Numbered from the stretch's first letter, positions 26,624 through 35,561 are shown. The stretch: 64,000 nt of DNA from Halorubrum trapanicum (GCF_017873555.1 NZ_JAGGKE010000004.1:124001-188000), one strand, 5' to 3'. Translations and numbers: made by a program. Notes: generated from the letters alone by a model not told the origin.

Positions 26624-27522
26624 GGGTCGTCGTCGTCGGCTGCGGCTACGTCGGACTGGCGCTGGCGGAACAGCTCGACGCCCGCGGCCACGCGGTGACC
26701 GGCGTCCGGCGGTCCGACGCCGGACTCGACGCGGTCGACGCACTCGGTCCCGACGTCGAGGCCGTCAGTGCGGACGCGACCGACCCGGAGTCACTCTCGG
26801 CGCTGCCGGACGCGGACGCGGTCGTCTTCGCGGCCAGTTCGGGCGGGCGCGGCGCCGACGCGGCGCGGGAGGTGTACGTCGACGGACTGGCGAACGTCGT
26901 CGACGAGTACGGCTCGCGCGCCTCCCCGCCGGACCGGTTGGTGTACACCTCCTCGACGGGCGTGTACGGCGACCACGACGGCGACTGGGTCGACGAGGAG
27001 ACGCCGGTCGAACCCACCACGGAGAAGACCCGCGTCCTCGCCGAGGCCGAACGGATCGCGACGGCGCGAGCGGCCGACGCCGGGATCGACGGGACGGTCG
27101 TTCGATTCGCCGGGCTGTACGGCCCGGACCGGTATCGGCTGGAGCGGTACGTGGAGGGACCGGTGACGGCCGGGTATCTGAACATGGTCCACCGCGACGA
27201 CGCGGCGGGGGCGATCCGACACCTGCTGGAGGCGGATCGCGCGCGAGACCGGGTCGTCCTCGTCGTGGACGACGAGCCGGTCGACAAACACGCGTTCGCC
27301 GACTGGCTCGCCGACGCCTGCGGCGTCCCCCGTCCGGAGAAGCTGTCGAAAGACGAGCGAATCGCGGCGGGCGACCTGTCCCCGGCCGCGGAGCGCCGGA
27401 TCCGGACGAGCAAGCGGTGTTCGAACGCGCTGCTCCGCGACCTCGGCTACGAGTTCGCCCATCCGACGTTTCGATCGGGATACCGCGACGCCGTGCGCGC
27501 GTATCGGGCGCGGACCGAGTAG
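26620..27522 (+). CDS. NAD(P)-dependent SDR-family epimerase/dehydratase-like protein
   Basis: Atypical extended SDR of 300 residues. The Rossmann motif is VVVVGCGYVGLALAEQL (GxGxxG type), the active-site region YTSSTGVYGDHDGDW holds the Ser/Tyr area, and VRFAGLYGPDR is the usual substrate-loop block. The canonical YxxxK is not obvious (EKTRVLAEAERIA takes its place), as in the YeeZ-like subgroup of SDRs that may not be epimerases. The gene is coupled by ATGA to the helical protein upstream. Substrate unknown. Confidence 0.82.
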   Translation: MRVVVVGCGYVGLALAEQLDARGHAVTGVRRSDAGLDAVDALGPDVEAVSADATDPESLSALPDADAVVFAASSGGRGADAAREVYVDGLANVVDEYGSRASPPDRLVYTSSTGVYGDHDGDWVDEETPVEPTTEKTRVLAEAERIATARAADAGIDGTVVRFAGLYGPDRYRLERYVEGPVTAGYLNMVHRDDAAGAIRHLLEADRARDRVVLVVDDEPVDKHAFADWLADACGVPRPEKLSKDERIAAGDLSPAAERRIRTSKRCSNALLRDLGYEFAHPTFRSGYRDAVRAYRARTE

Positions 27523-27645
27523 CGCGCCTCGGCTGAACGGCACCCGCATCGGCACGGAGTCGCCCGATCACGTTCGGTTCCGTCGGTTTCAGTCGGTCGG
27601 AACGGCAACGAAGCTTCATGTGTCGGGAGCGATTTGCCACAACGC

Positions 27646-28821
27646 ATGCGAGCGATGAGCGCGGCCGATGACGGATTCTCGCAGGCGGAAGCCGTGCTTC
27701 GGGAGAACCCGGAGATCGCCGTCGGCGTGGCGCTCGTCGCCCTGATCACCGTCGCGGTCGTCCTCGTCGTGCTCCGCGCCCGACGCACGCCGGGCGTCAG
27801 GTTCCGACGGCTTCTGGCCGACGAAGAGGAGGTCACGGTGCTGATGCATCCGAATCCGGATCCGGACGCGATGTCGGCGGCCGTCGGGGTGGCCTCCCTC
27901 GCGGACCAGGTCGACGTCGACGCGACCGTCCAGTACCCCGGGCAGATCCGCCACCAAGAGAACCGCGCGTTCCGGACCGTCCTCGACCTCGAACTGGAGC
28001 CGATAGAACACGTGAGCGACCTGGCGGCCGAGTCGGTCGTCCTGGTCGATCACAACGAGCCACGGGGGTTCGCCGGCGCCGACGGCGTGTTGCCGATGGC
28101 CGTCGTCGACCATCACCCCGGCGACGGCGCAGGGGAGTCGTTCACCGACGTGCGGACCGACTACGGCGCGACCGCGTCGGTCGTCGCCGAGTACTTCCAA
28201 GACAACGACGCGGTCCCCGTTCCGCCCGATAAACACGCGAGCGAGACGGCGAGCGACCTAACGCTGTCGACCGACACCGCGACGGGACTGCTGTACGGGA
28301 TCCTGGCCGACACGAAACATCTCACCGTCGGCGCCAGCGAACCCGACTTCGCGGCGGCCGCGTATCTCTACCCCGGCGTCGATCAGGACCGACTCGATCG
28401 GATCGCGAACCCCGCTGTCGACGCGGAGGTACTGGAGGTGAAAGCCCGAGCGATCGCTGGACGGCGCGTCGAGGGGTCGTTCGGGGTCGCCGACGTCGGC
28501 GGGGTGAACAACGTCGACGCGATCCCGCAGGCCGCGGACGAACTGATCCAGCTGGAGGGGGTCAGCGCGGTCGTGGTGATCGGCGAACGGGAGGGAACGG
28601 TTCACCTCTCTGGACGGTCGCGAGACGACCGAGTTCACATGGGGAACGCGATAGCAGCGGTGCTGGACGACATCGACAACGGGAACGGCGGCGGACACTC
28701 CCGGATGGGCGGCGGAACGATCGAACCGGAGATCGATCCCACGGGAGAGGAGGAATCATCGACCGTCGACCGCGACGCGCTCGCGGACGGACTGTTCCGG
28801 GCGATGGCCGGCGACGTGTGA
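27646..28821 (+). CDS. Membrane-anchored DHH/DHHA1 phosphoesterase
   Basis: About 391 residues: one N-terminal membrane helix (EIAVGVALVALITVAVVLVV) followed by a DHH domain with metal-binding motifs HPNPDPDAMSAA, VVLVDHNEP and VVDHHPG. A DHHA1 domain ends with the glycine-rich GNGGGHSRMGGGTIE. DHH enzymes act on small phosphoesters such as pAp, oligoribonucleotides or cyclic dinucleotides; which one applies here is open. The layout of anchor plus DHH-DHHA1 recalls the catalytic half of GdpP but without PAS or GGDEF domains. The start is the ATG at 27646 or 27655. Confidence 0.86.
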   Translation: MRAMSAADDGFSQAEAVLRENPEIAVGVALVALITVAVVLVVLRARRTPGVRFRRLLADEEEVTVLMHPNPDPDAMSAAVGVASLADQVDVDATVQYPGQIRHQENRAFRTVLDLELEPIEHVSDLAAESVVLVDHNEPRGFAGADGVLPMAVVDHHPGDGAGESFTDVRTDYGATASVVAEYFQDNDAVPVPPDKHASETASDLTLSTDTATGLLYGILADTKHLTVGASEPDFAAAAYLYPGVDQDRLDRIANPAVDAEVLEVKARAIAGRRVEGSFGVADVGGVNNVDAIPQAADELIQLEGVSAVVVIGEREGTVHLSGRSRDDRVHMGNAIAAVLDDIDNGNGGGHSRMGGGTIEPEIDPTGEEESSTVDRDALADGLFRAMAGDV

Positions 28822-28857
28822 ACGCAGAGTTAAGTTCCGGGCCGCGGAGAGTCCGGT

Positions 28858-28989
28858 ATGAGCATCGCTGATGGGGTCGACGACGGCTGGCTGGCGCTCG
28901 TCGGAGTGGGTGCCGGCTACGGGATCGCGGTCGGTCTGGTGTTCCTGCTGTTCTTCGTCGCGCCGTATCTGGCGGTCGCGGCGCTGTAG
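28858..28989 (+). CDS. Small single-span membrane protein, 43 aa
   Basis: MSIADGVDDGWLALVGVGAG begins a 43-residue protein whose C-terminal 30 residues are almost entirely hydrophobic (one or two short helices). A TTAAG box at 28830-28834 sits 28 nt upstream, the normal leaderless spacing, so expression is likely. It lies between the DHH phosphoesterase and the convergent PAN gene. Function unknown. Confidence 0.65.
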   Translation: MSIADGVDDGWLALVGVGAGYGIAVGLVFLLFFVAPYLAVAAL

Positions 28990-29057
28990 CGGAAGCGTTC
29001 CGATCGCGGGCGGATAGACAAAAGGCGACTCGGGGGCGGAGAACGGCCGGGACCGAA

Positions 29058-30275
29058 TCAGGCGAACGCCAGCGAGTCGTCGGCGCTCGTCTCCTCGTCC
29101 TGCCGGAGCTTCTCGTGGGCTTCGAGGAAGTCGTCGAGCGTGACCTCCGTGCGGTCGTCGCGGATGGCGAACATCCCGGCCTCCGTACAGATCGCCTTGA
29201 TGTCGGCCCCGGAGGCCTCGGGGGTCAGCTCGGCCAGTTCCGCGAAGTCGACCCCGTCGGCGAGGTTCATGTTTCGGGTGTGGATCTGGAAGATGATCTC
29301 GCGGCCGTCGGTCTCCGGTTTGGGAACCTCGATGAGCCGGTCGAAGCGGCCGGGACGGAGGATGGCAGGGTCGAGCATGTCGAAGCGGTTCGTCGCGGCG
29401 ATGATACGGACATCGCCGCGCTCGTCGAACCCGTCCATCTCGGAGAGCAGCTGCATCATCGTCCGTTGGACCTCGGCGTCGCCCGACGTCTTCGAGTCGG
29501 TCCGCTTCGAGGCGATCGCGTCGATCTCGTCGATAAAGAGGACAGCGGGCTGGTTCTCGCGGGCGACCTCGAAGAGATCGCGGACGAGCTTCGCGCCCTC
29601 GCCGATGAACTTGTGGACCAGCTCGGAGCCGGCCATCTTGATGAACGTCGCGTCCGTCTCGTTGGCGACGGCCTTCGCGAGCATCGTCTTGCCGGTGCCG
29701 GGCGGGCCGTACAGCAGGACGCCGCTCGGGGGCGTGATGCCCACGTCCTCGAACATGTCGGGGTGTTCGAGGGGCATCTCGACGGTCTCGCGGACCTCCT
29801 GCATCTGGTCTTCGAGCCCGCCGATGTCGGCGTAGGTGACGTCCGGCGAATGCTCGACTTGCATCACGCGGGCGCGCACGTCTGTCTCCTTCTCCAACTT
29901 CTTGACCACCGACAGCGAGTTGTTGACCGCGACGCGGTCGTCGGGGTCGAGCTTCTCGCGCAGCTCGTCGGTGATCTCGGTGAGCGCCTCCTGGTTGTTG
30001 CCGTGCTGTTTGATCACGGCGCCGTCGGGCGTTATCTCCTGGACCGTCGCCACGAACAGCGGGGACTGCTTCAGCTTCTTGTTCTCGTGGGTGAGCCGTT
30101 CGAGCTTCTGTTGGTACTTGTTGTTCTCCGCGTTGGCGTCGAGGAGTTTGTCGCGCATCTCCTCGTTTTGGGACTCGAGAACGTCGAGCCGCTCCTGTAA
30201 GGAGTCGATCTTCTCCTGTTTCGACGCCGAGCCTTCGTCGTAAGGCATGTCGACGTCGTCGACCGTGTCGCTCAT
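29058..30275 (-). CDS. pan: Proteasome-activating nucleotidase (PAN AAA-ATPase)
   Basis: Hexameric AAA+ unfoldase that feeds proteins to the 20S proteasome; 405 residues. An N-terminal coiled coil (residues 18-70, EKIDSLQERLDVLESQNEEM) leads to an OB domain. The AAA module has Walker A GPPGTGKT (190-197), Walker B LFIDEIDAIA, and the SRH with arginine fingers ATNRFDMLDPAILRPGRFDR. The C-terminus reads SLAFA: an A-F-A end in place of the canonical HbYX (hydrophobic-Tyr-any) gate-opening motif. A minus-strand TATA (CTTATCC, near 30300) fits the start at 30275. Confidence 0.93.
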   Translation of the reverse strand: MSDTVDDVDMPYDEGSASKQEKIDSLQERLDVLESQNEEMRDKLLDANAENNKYQQKLERLTHENKKLKQSPLFVATVQEITPDGAVIKQHGNNQEALTEITDELREKLDPDDRVAVNNSLSVVKKLEKETDVRARVMQVEHSPDVTYADIGGLEDQMQEVRETVEMPLEHPDMFEDVGITPPSGVLLYGPPGTGKTMLAKAVANETDATFIKMAGSELVHKFIGEGAKLVRDLFEVARENQPAVLFIDEIDAIASKRTDSKTSGDAEVQRTMMQLLSEMDGFDERGDVRIIAATNRFDMLDPAILRPGRFDRLIEVPKPETDGREIIFQIHTRNMNLADGVDFAELAELTPEASGADIKAICTEAGMFAIRDDRTEVTLDDFLEAHEKLRQDEETSADDSLAFA

Positions 30276-30472
30276 TGTGTTTATTAAAGCGTCTCGCGGA
30301 TAAGAGGCTTCGGGTGGGGGAACGACACCGCCCGTTTCACCGGCGTCGACGGCGGACGGCGTCGGAGCGCATCGCCGACAATCCGAGGAAGCCCGAGGGG
30401 TAGATAATTCCCTATAGTAATTAAAATGGATAGTAAATATTATCACTCGGCATGCCAAGGATCGAGACACGC

Positions 30473-30736
30473 ATGAGCACGACCGATGCCGTCACCGCCG
30501 ACGACGGGACCGCAGACCGCTGGGCGGCCGTTCGAGATCTCCCCCCGAGCGCGAAGCTGGTCGCGAAGGTACTGGACTACAACGACACGCTCACCCAGAG
30601 CGAGCTGGCGGAGGAGACGCTGCTCCCGCCGCGGACCGTTCGGTACGCGCTGTCGCGGCTCGAAGAGGAGGGTGTCGTCGACTCTCGGTTCTCCTTCACA
30701 GACGCGCGTAAGCGACTGTACTCGCTGGGGATCTGA
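30473..30736 (+). CDS. Small winged-helix DNA-binding protein (MarR/TrmB-like)
   Basis: An 87-residue wHTH protein: LPPSAKLVAKVLDYNDTLTQ, then the recognition part SELAEETLLPPRTVRYALSRLEEEGVV, then the wing (DSRFSFTDARKRLYSLGI). No sensor domain is present. It is divergent from pan across a 200-bp AT-rich region (AATTAAAATGGATAGTAAAT near 30418-30437), so both could be controlled from there. Similar small regulators are frequent in haloarchaea. Its target is unknown; pan or itself is a guess from position. Confidence 0.78.
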   Translation: MSTTDAVTADDGTADRWAAVRDLPPSAKLVAKVLDYNDTLTQSELAEETLLPPRTVRYALSRLEEEGVVDSRFSFTDARKRLYSLGI

Positions 30737-30789
30737 GCGAACGACACGGGAATCGCCGGCCGCCGCGTCGAAGGGGGCGTCCGCGACGG

Positions 30790-30795
30790 TTTATA
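30790..30795 (+). promoter_or_regulatory. TATA box of the mre11-rad50 operon
   Basis: TTTATA (followed by CCC) lies 29 nt before the GTG at 30819, which starts the small gene that leads into mre11 and rad50. No other promoter-like box is seen before mre11. Confidence 0.6.
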
Positions 30796-30818
30796 CCCGA
30801 TACCGCGCCAGTCCGCCC

Positions 30819-31205
30819 GTGGTCTCGACTACCGCTGTCAAGCGCGCGCTGTCCGCGCTCGCGACGCGCACCGACACCGCGAGACGCCCGTACGTCGCCG
30901 TGATCGACGAGGCCGACGCCGCGCGTTCCGATCTGCGCCGCGCCGCCGGGTTCGTCGACGCCGTCGGTCTCGACCGTCTCGCAGAGGCGGTCGACGCCGC
31001 GAATCACGCGGGCGACGAGGCCGCCGCCGAGCGCGGACGCGACGCGCTCGCGGCGTACCGAGGGTTTCGACGGGCGGCGGCGGACGGATCGGCAGACCAC
31101 CGTGACCGTACCGACCGCGACGCCGAGACGGAGCAGAGGTGTGACCACTTCCGCACCGGCCCCGGAATCCCTAAGCCGGACACCGGCCAAGGCACGGACA
31201 GATGA
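30819..31205 (+). CDS. Small helical protein preceding mre11, 128 aa
   Basis: GTG-started ORF (VVSTTAVKRALSALATRTDT...). It has a helical N-terminal 95 residues (RPYVAVIDEADAARSDLRRA, AGDEAAAERGRDALAAYRGF) and a charged, disordered tail. The TATA at 30790 and the ATGA overlap with mre11 make it the first cistron of the mre11-rad50 operon. I do not recognise a domain. Translational coupling suggests a repair-related or expression-setting role, by context only. Confidence 0.7.
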   Translation: MVSTTAVKRALSALATRTDTARRPYVAVIDEADAARSDLRRAAGFVDAVGLDRLAEAVDAANHAGDEAAAERGRDALAAYRGFRRAAADGSADHRDRTDRDAETEQRCDHFRTGPGIPKPDTGQGTDR

Positions 31206-32620
31206 CACGGGTGATCCACACCGGCGACACCCACATCGGGTACTCGCAGTACCACTCGCCGGTCAGACGCCAGGACTTCCTCGACGCGTTCGAGACCGTG
31301 GTCGACGACGCGGTCGACGACGCGGTCGACGCCGTCGTCCACGCCGGCGACCTCTTCCACGACCGCCGCCCCGAACTCCGCGACCTGATGGGGACTATCT
31401 CCGTCCTCCGTCGGCTCGACGACGCCGGAATTCCCTTTCTCGCGGTCGTCGGCAACCACGAGTCGACGCGGGGCGGCCAGTGGCTGGACCTCTTCGAGCG
31501 GCTCGGACTCGCGACCCGGCTGGGCGACGAGCCGGTCGTGGTGGGCGACACCGCCTTCTACGGACTCGACCACGTCCCCGTCTCGCGACGCGACGACCTC
31601 GACTACGCGTTCGCCGACCACGACGCCGAGTACGCCGCCCTCGTCGCGCACGGTCTCTTCGAGCCGTTCGGCTACGCCGACTGGGACACCGAGACCGTGC
31701 TGACCGAGAGCGACGTCGCGTTCGACGCGATGCTGCTCGGCGACAACCACACCCCCGATACCGCGCAGGTCGCCGACACGTGGGTGACGTATCCGGGATC
31801 GACAGAGCGCGCGAGCGCGAGCGAACGCGAGGGGCGCGGCTACAACCTGGTCGTCTTCGACGCCGACGCGGCGGGCGGCGACGACCGCGTGGAGATCCGG
31901 CGCCGGGCGCTCGACACGCGCCCGTTCGTCTTCGTCACCGTCGAACTGCGCGAGGGGGAAGGCGAGTCCCGAGTTCGCGAGCGCGTGCGCGAGTACGACC
32001 TCACGGAGGCGGTCGTCCACGTCGAGATCACCGGCGAGGGGGATCCGGTGACGCCGGCCGCCGTCGAGGAGTTCGCGACCGACGAGGGCGCGCTCATCGC
32101 GCGCGTCACGGACCGGCGCGAGGTGGAGACCGACGGCGAGGTCGACGTGAGCTTCGCCGACCCGGAGGACGCCGTCCGCGACCGACTGGACGAGATGTCG
32201 CTCTCGACCGCCGCGCGCGACGTCGAGAGCGCGGTCCGCGCGGACACCGTCCCCGACGCCAACGTCCGCGAGACGGTGAAACGCAGAGTCGAGGAGCGGC
32301 TCGACGAGGAGGGAGATCTCGATGCGTTCGAGCCGGTCGATTCCGCCGACAGCGACTCCGACGACGACAGCGACTCCGACGACGACAGCGACTCCGACGA
32401 CGACAGCGACTCCGACGACGACAGCGACTCCGACGACGACAGCGACTCCGATGAGCAGCCGGACGGTGACGAATCGGATGCTGACGGAGCGGACGGTGAC
32501 GAATCGGACGCCGATAGAGCGGGACCCGGTGAAGTGGACGCCGAGTCCGATCCCGCGGAAACCGCGGACCCCGACCCGGCGGCGACCGACGGACAGGTCT
32601 CCATGGAGGACTACCTGTGA
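31202..32620 (+). CDS. mre11: DNA double-strand break repair nuclease Mre11
   Basis: Calcineurin-like phosphoesterase of the Mre11-Rad50 complex. All metal motifs are visible: HTGDTHIGY, VVHAGDLFHDRRP, VVGNHES, VAHGLF and LLGDNHTPD. The catalytic part occupies about residues 1-250, and a Rad50-binding helical region follows to about residue 380. The C-terminal 90 residues are a disordered acidic tail with a tandem DSDSDD repeat and a final QVSMEDYL. ATGA overlap with the upstream gene and GTGA overlap with rad50 show a tightly coupled operon. Confidence 0.95.
   Translation: MTRVIHTGDTHIGYSQYHSPVRRQDFLDAFETVVDDAVDDAVDAVVHAGDLFHDRRPELRDLMGTISVLRRLDDAGIPFLAVVGNHESTRGGQWLDLFERLGLATRLGDEPVVVGDTAFYGLDHVPVSRRDDLDYAFADHDAEYAALVAHGLFEPFGYADWDTETVLTESDVAFDAMLLGDNHTPDTAQVADTWVTYPGSTERASASEREGRGYNLVVFDADAAGGDDRVEIRRRALDTRPFVFVTVELREGEGESRVRERVREYDLTEAVVHVEITGEGDPVTPAAVEEFATDEGALIARVTDRREVETDGEVDVSFADPEDAVRDRLDEMSLSTAARDVESAVRADTVPDANVRETVKRRVEERLDEEGDLDAFEPVDSADSDSDDDSDSDDDSDSDDDSDSDDDSDSDDDSDSDEQPDGDESDADGADGDESDADRAGPGEVDAESDPAETADPDPAATDGQVSMEDYL
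32348..32451 (+). repeat. 18-bp tandem repeat inside mre11 encoding (DSDSDD)n
   Basis: The unit GACAGCGACTCCGACGAC is repeated almost six times with no base change until the end, giving a run of alternating Asp and Ser in the Mre11 tail. Perfect identity at DNA level indicates recent slippage expansion. Confidence 0.9.
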
Positions 32621-35310
32621 AGTTCGACCGCGTCCGCCTCGCGAACTTCAAGCCGTACGGCGACACCGACCTACGGCTGACCGAGGGAGTGACGGTCATC
32701 CACGGTCTCAACGGTAGCGGGAAGTCGTCGCTGCTCGAGGCCTGTTTCTTCGCCTTATACGGGTCGAAAGCGCTCGACGGCACCCTCGAAGACGTCATCA
32801 CGAACGGCGAGGAGGAGACGGAGGTCGAACTCTGGTTCACCCACGACGGCGTCTCCTACCGCGTCGAGCGACGGCTCAAGTCCTACGACGACCGGATCGA
32901 CCACCAGTGTACGCTCGAAGCAACCGACGGGAACGACGTGACCCGCGACGGCGCGCGAGCGGTTCGCGAGTTCGTCACGGAACTGCTGCGGATGGACGCC
33001 GAGGCGTTCGTCAACTGCGCGTACGTGCGGCAGGGCGAGGTGAACAAGCTGATCAACGCCACGCCCCGCGAGCGACAGGACACGATCGACGACCTGCTCC
33101 AGCTGGGGAAGTTAGAGGAATACCGCGAGCGCGCGGGCGACGCCCGGCTCGGCGTCGAGGACGTGCTGGAGAACCGGCGCGGCCGGCTCGACCAGCTCGA
33201 CGAGCAGATCGCCGCGAAGGAGGACCGCGACCTCCACGGGCGGCTCAACGAGCTGGAGAGCGAACTCGCCGAGGTCGCCGACGAGATCGATCGGTACGAG
33301 ACCCAGCGAGAGCAGGCGAAGGAGACCCGAGAGGCGGCCGCCGAGACCTTGTCGACCCACGCGGAGAAGCGAGAGAAGCTGGAGGCAGTCGAGACCGAGA
33401 TCGACGAGATCGAAGCGGCGATCCGGACCGCCGAGCGCGAGCGCGACGACCACCGCGACGCGATCCGCGAGACGCGCGAGCGGATCGGAGAGATCGAAAG
33501 CGAGATCGACGACCGGCTCGGCGACGCCGGCCTCGACGCGGCGAGCGAGGCGGCGATCGCCGACCGCCGCGCGGCGCTCGACGATCGGGAGGAAACGGTC
33601 CGCGAGGAACTCGACGACGAGCGGGTGAACGCCGAGGCGCTTCGCAACCAGGCGACGAACCTCGCCGGAAAGGCGGACGACCGGACCGACCGCGCCGCGG
33701 AGATCGAGTCCGAGGCCGACGAGCTCGCCGACGAGGCCGAGGCGACGGCCGAGGAGGCGGACGAGGCCGAGGCGTCGGTCGCGGACCTCCGCGAGGAGGC
33801 CGAGGAGCTTCGCGAGCGGTTCGCGGCCGCGGAGGCCGACGTCGACTGCGACGGCGTCGCCGACGAGTTGGACGTGCTGCGGGACGAGCGCGCCGAGGTG
33901 CGCGAGCGGATCGCCGAGCTGTCGGCGGAGCTGAAGAACGCTCGAGAACGCGTCGCGGAGGCCGAGGAGCTGCTCGCGGCGGGGAAGTGTCCCGAGTGCG
34001 GCCAGCCGGTCGAGGACTCGCCGCACGCGAGCGGGATCGAGGCGGACCGCGAGCGCGTCGAAGAGCTCGAAGCGGAGCTGGCGGACGCCCGCGAGCGCGA
34101 GGACGACCTCGACGATCGGATCGCGGAGCTGGACGGGCTCGCGAGCGCCGCGGACCGGCTCGACGAGATCGACGAGCGGGTCGAGACCCTCGAGGAGCGG
34201 GTCGAGGAGAAGCGCGACGAGGCGGACCGGAAGCGGGAGGCGGCCGAGGAGAAGCGCGAGCGCGCGGCGGAGCTCCGTGGGGAGGCCGAGGAGACCCGCG
34301 AGGTCGCGGCGCGGAAGCGCGAGGAGGCCGAGGAAGCCGCGGCGCGCGTCGAGAAACTCGAGGCGTCGCTGTCGGCGATCGACGACGCCCGCGAGGCGGT
34401 GACGGCGGTCGAAGAGCGCCTGTCCGCCGTCGCGGACGCGGAAGACGAGATCGAACGTCGTCGAGAGAAGCGCGAGAGCCTGACGGAGGTGAACGACGAG
34501 CGGCGCGACCGACTCGCGGACAAGCGCGAGCGACGCGACGAGCTCGCGGACGCCGTCGACGAAGACGCGGTCGAGAACGCGAGAGAGCGGAAGGAGGACG
34601 CTGAGCAGTACCTCGAACAGGTCGCCGAGGAACTCGACCGCCTCGACGAGCGGCGGGAGGAGCTCCGGAACGCGATCGGCGCGGTGAAAGGCGAGCTCAG
34701 CGAGATGGAGGCGCTCCGCGAGGAGCGCGAGGCGCTCGGCGAGCGCGTGGCGGCGCTCGAGACGCTCCACGAGGAGACGAGCGAGCTGGAGTCGATGTAC
34801 GGCGACCTGCGCGCGGAGCTCCGCCAGCGCAACGTGGCCGAGTTGGAGCGCACGCTGAACGAGACGTTCGATCTCGTCTACGGCAACGACGCCTACTCGC
34901 ACATCGAGCTGGACGGCGAGTACGTCCTCACGGTCTACCAGAAGGACGGGGAGCCGCTCGACCCGGAGCAGCTCTCCGGCGGCGAGCGCGCGCTGTTCAA
35001 CCTTTCGCTGCGCTGTGCGATCTACCGGCTGCTCTCGGAGGGGATCGAGGGCGCGGCGCCGACCCCGCCGCTCATCCTCGACGAGCCGACCGTCTTCCTC
35101 GATGCCGGCCACGTCTCGCGGCTCGTCCGGCTCGTCGAGGAGATGCGCGGGTTCGGCGTGGCGCAGATCGTCATCGTGAGCCACGACGACGAGCTGGTGG
35201 GCGCGGCCGACGAGCTGGTCACCGTCGAGAAGGACCCGCGCTCGAACCGCTCGACCGTCCGCCGGGAGGACGCGGCGGAACTCGACGTCGCCGAGCTCGC
35301 CGACAGCTGA
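32617..35310 (+). CDS. rad50: DNA double-strand break repair ATPase Rad50
   Basis: SMC-like ATPase of 897 residues. Walker A is GLNGSGKSSLLEACFFALYG near residue 30 and the Q-loop region VRQGEVNKLI lies near 135. Two long coiled coils flank the zinc hook KCPECGQPV with C458 and C461. The C-terminal half has the ABC signature QLSGGERALFNLSLR and Walker B PLILDEPTVFLD. The coiled coils are unusually rich in E, R, D and A. It starts with a GTG overlapping the mre11 stop, so Mre11 and Rad50 are made in coupled fashion. Confidence 0.95.
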   Translation: MKFDRVRLANFKPYGDTDLRLTEGVTVIHGLNGSGKSSLLEACFFALYGSKALDGTLEDVITNGEEETEVELWFTHDGVSYRVERRLKSYDDRIDHQCTLEATDGNDVTRDGARAVREFVTELLRMDAEAFVNCAYVRQGEVNKLINATPRERQDTIDDLLQLGKLEEYRERAGDARLGVEDVLENRRGRLDQLDEQIAAKEDRDLHGRLNELESELAEVADEIDRYETQREQAKETREAAAETLSTHAEKREKLEAVETEIDEIEAAIRTAERERDDHRDAIRETRERIGEIESEIDDRLGDAGLDAASEAAIADRRAALDDREETVREELDDERVNAEALRNQATNLAGKADDRTDRAAEIESEADELADEAEATAEEADEAEASVADLREEAEELRERFAAAEADVDCDGVADELDVLRDERAEVRERIAELSAELKNARERVAEAEELLAAGKCPECGQPVEDSPHASGIEADRERVEELEAELADAREREDDLDDRIAELDGLASAADRLDEIDERVETLEERVEEKRDEADRKREAAEEKRERAAELRGEAEETREVAARKREEAEEAAARVEKLEASLSAIDDAREAVTAVEERLSAVADAEDEIERRREKRESLTEVNDERRDRLADKRERRDELADAVDEDAVENARERKEDAEQYLEQVAEELDRLDERREELRNAIGAVKGELSEMEALREEREALGERVAALETLHEETSELESMYGDLRAELRQRNVAELERTLNETFDLVYGNDAYSHIELDGEYVLTVYQKDGEPLDPEQLSGGERALFNLSLRCAIYRLLSEGIEGAAPTPPLILDEPTVFLDAGHVSRLVRLVEEMRGFGVAQIVIVSHDDELVGAADELVTVEKDPRSNRSTVRREDAAELDVAELADS

Positions 35311-35374
35311 GCGGGCGCTCCCGTCGCCGGCACGGGCTGGAACGGAGACGAGGCCCGAACCTTCAACGTCGGCG

Positions 35375-35485
35375 CGCCCGCGAGCGCCCGGAGGGCGCGA
35401 GCGGACCGCGAGGGAGGCGGCGGGTCGGCGCGGCACCGCCCGCGCCGACCCGCCCGCCGAGGCTGGGGAGGCGCGAGGCACATGC
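35375..35485 (+). repeat. Half copy (F) of the structured repeat family
   Basis: Between rad50 and the next gene there is CGAG-hairpin(GCGCCC-GGA-GGGCGC)-CGAG, then CGCGAGGGAGG, a stem CGGGTCGGCGCGG pairing with CCGCGCCGACCCG, and GAGGCTGGGGAGGCGCGAGG. These are the 5' blocks of the family in the same order, but the CAAAGGGGCAG...CTGGGGCTTTGG hairpin and TTTATAAA are absent. The rest of the 35311-35561 gap holds nothing else I can name. Confidence 0.65.
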
Positions 35486-35561
35486 TCGGTCGAACGAAGA
35501 GAGGGAGGGAGAGAGAAGACGCGAGCGTCAGCGAACGGTCACGGGCCGGTGTCGCAGAGGA

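Noticed and set aside
32348-32451. CRISPR-like array
   Set aside because: The repeats are contiguous 18-mers in frame inside mre11 with no spacers; no other spaced direct repeats or cas genes were seen.
32883-34853. 656-aa Ser/Arg-rich open frame on the minus strand
   Set aside because: Exact antisense of the rad50 coiled coil; the Ser/Arg run mirrors the GAG/GCG codons of the sense strand.
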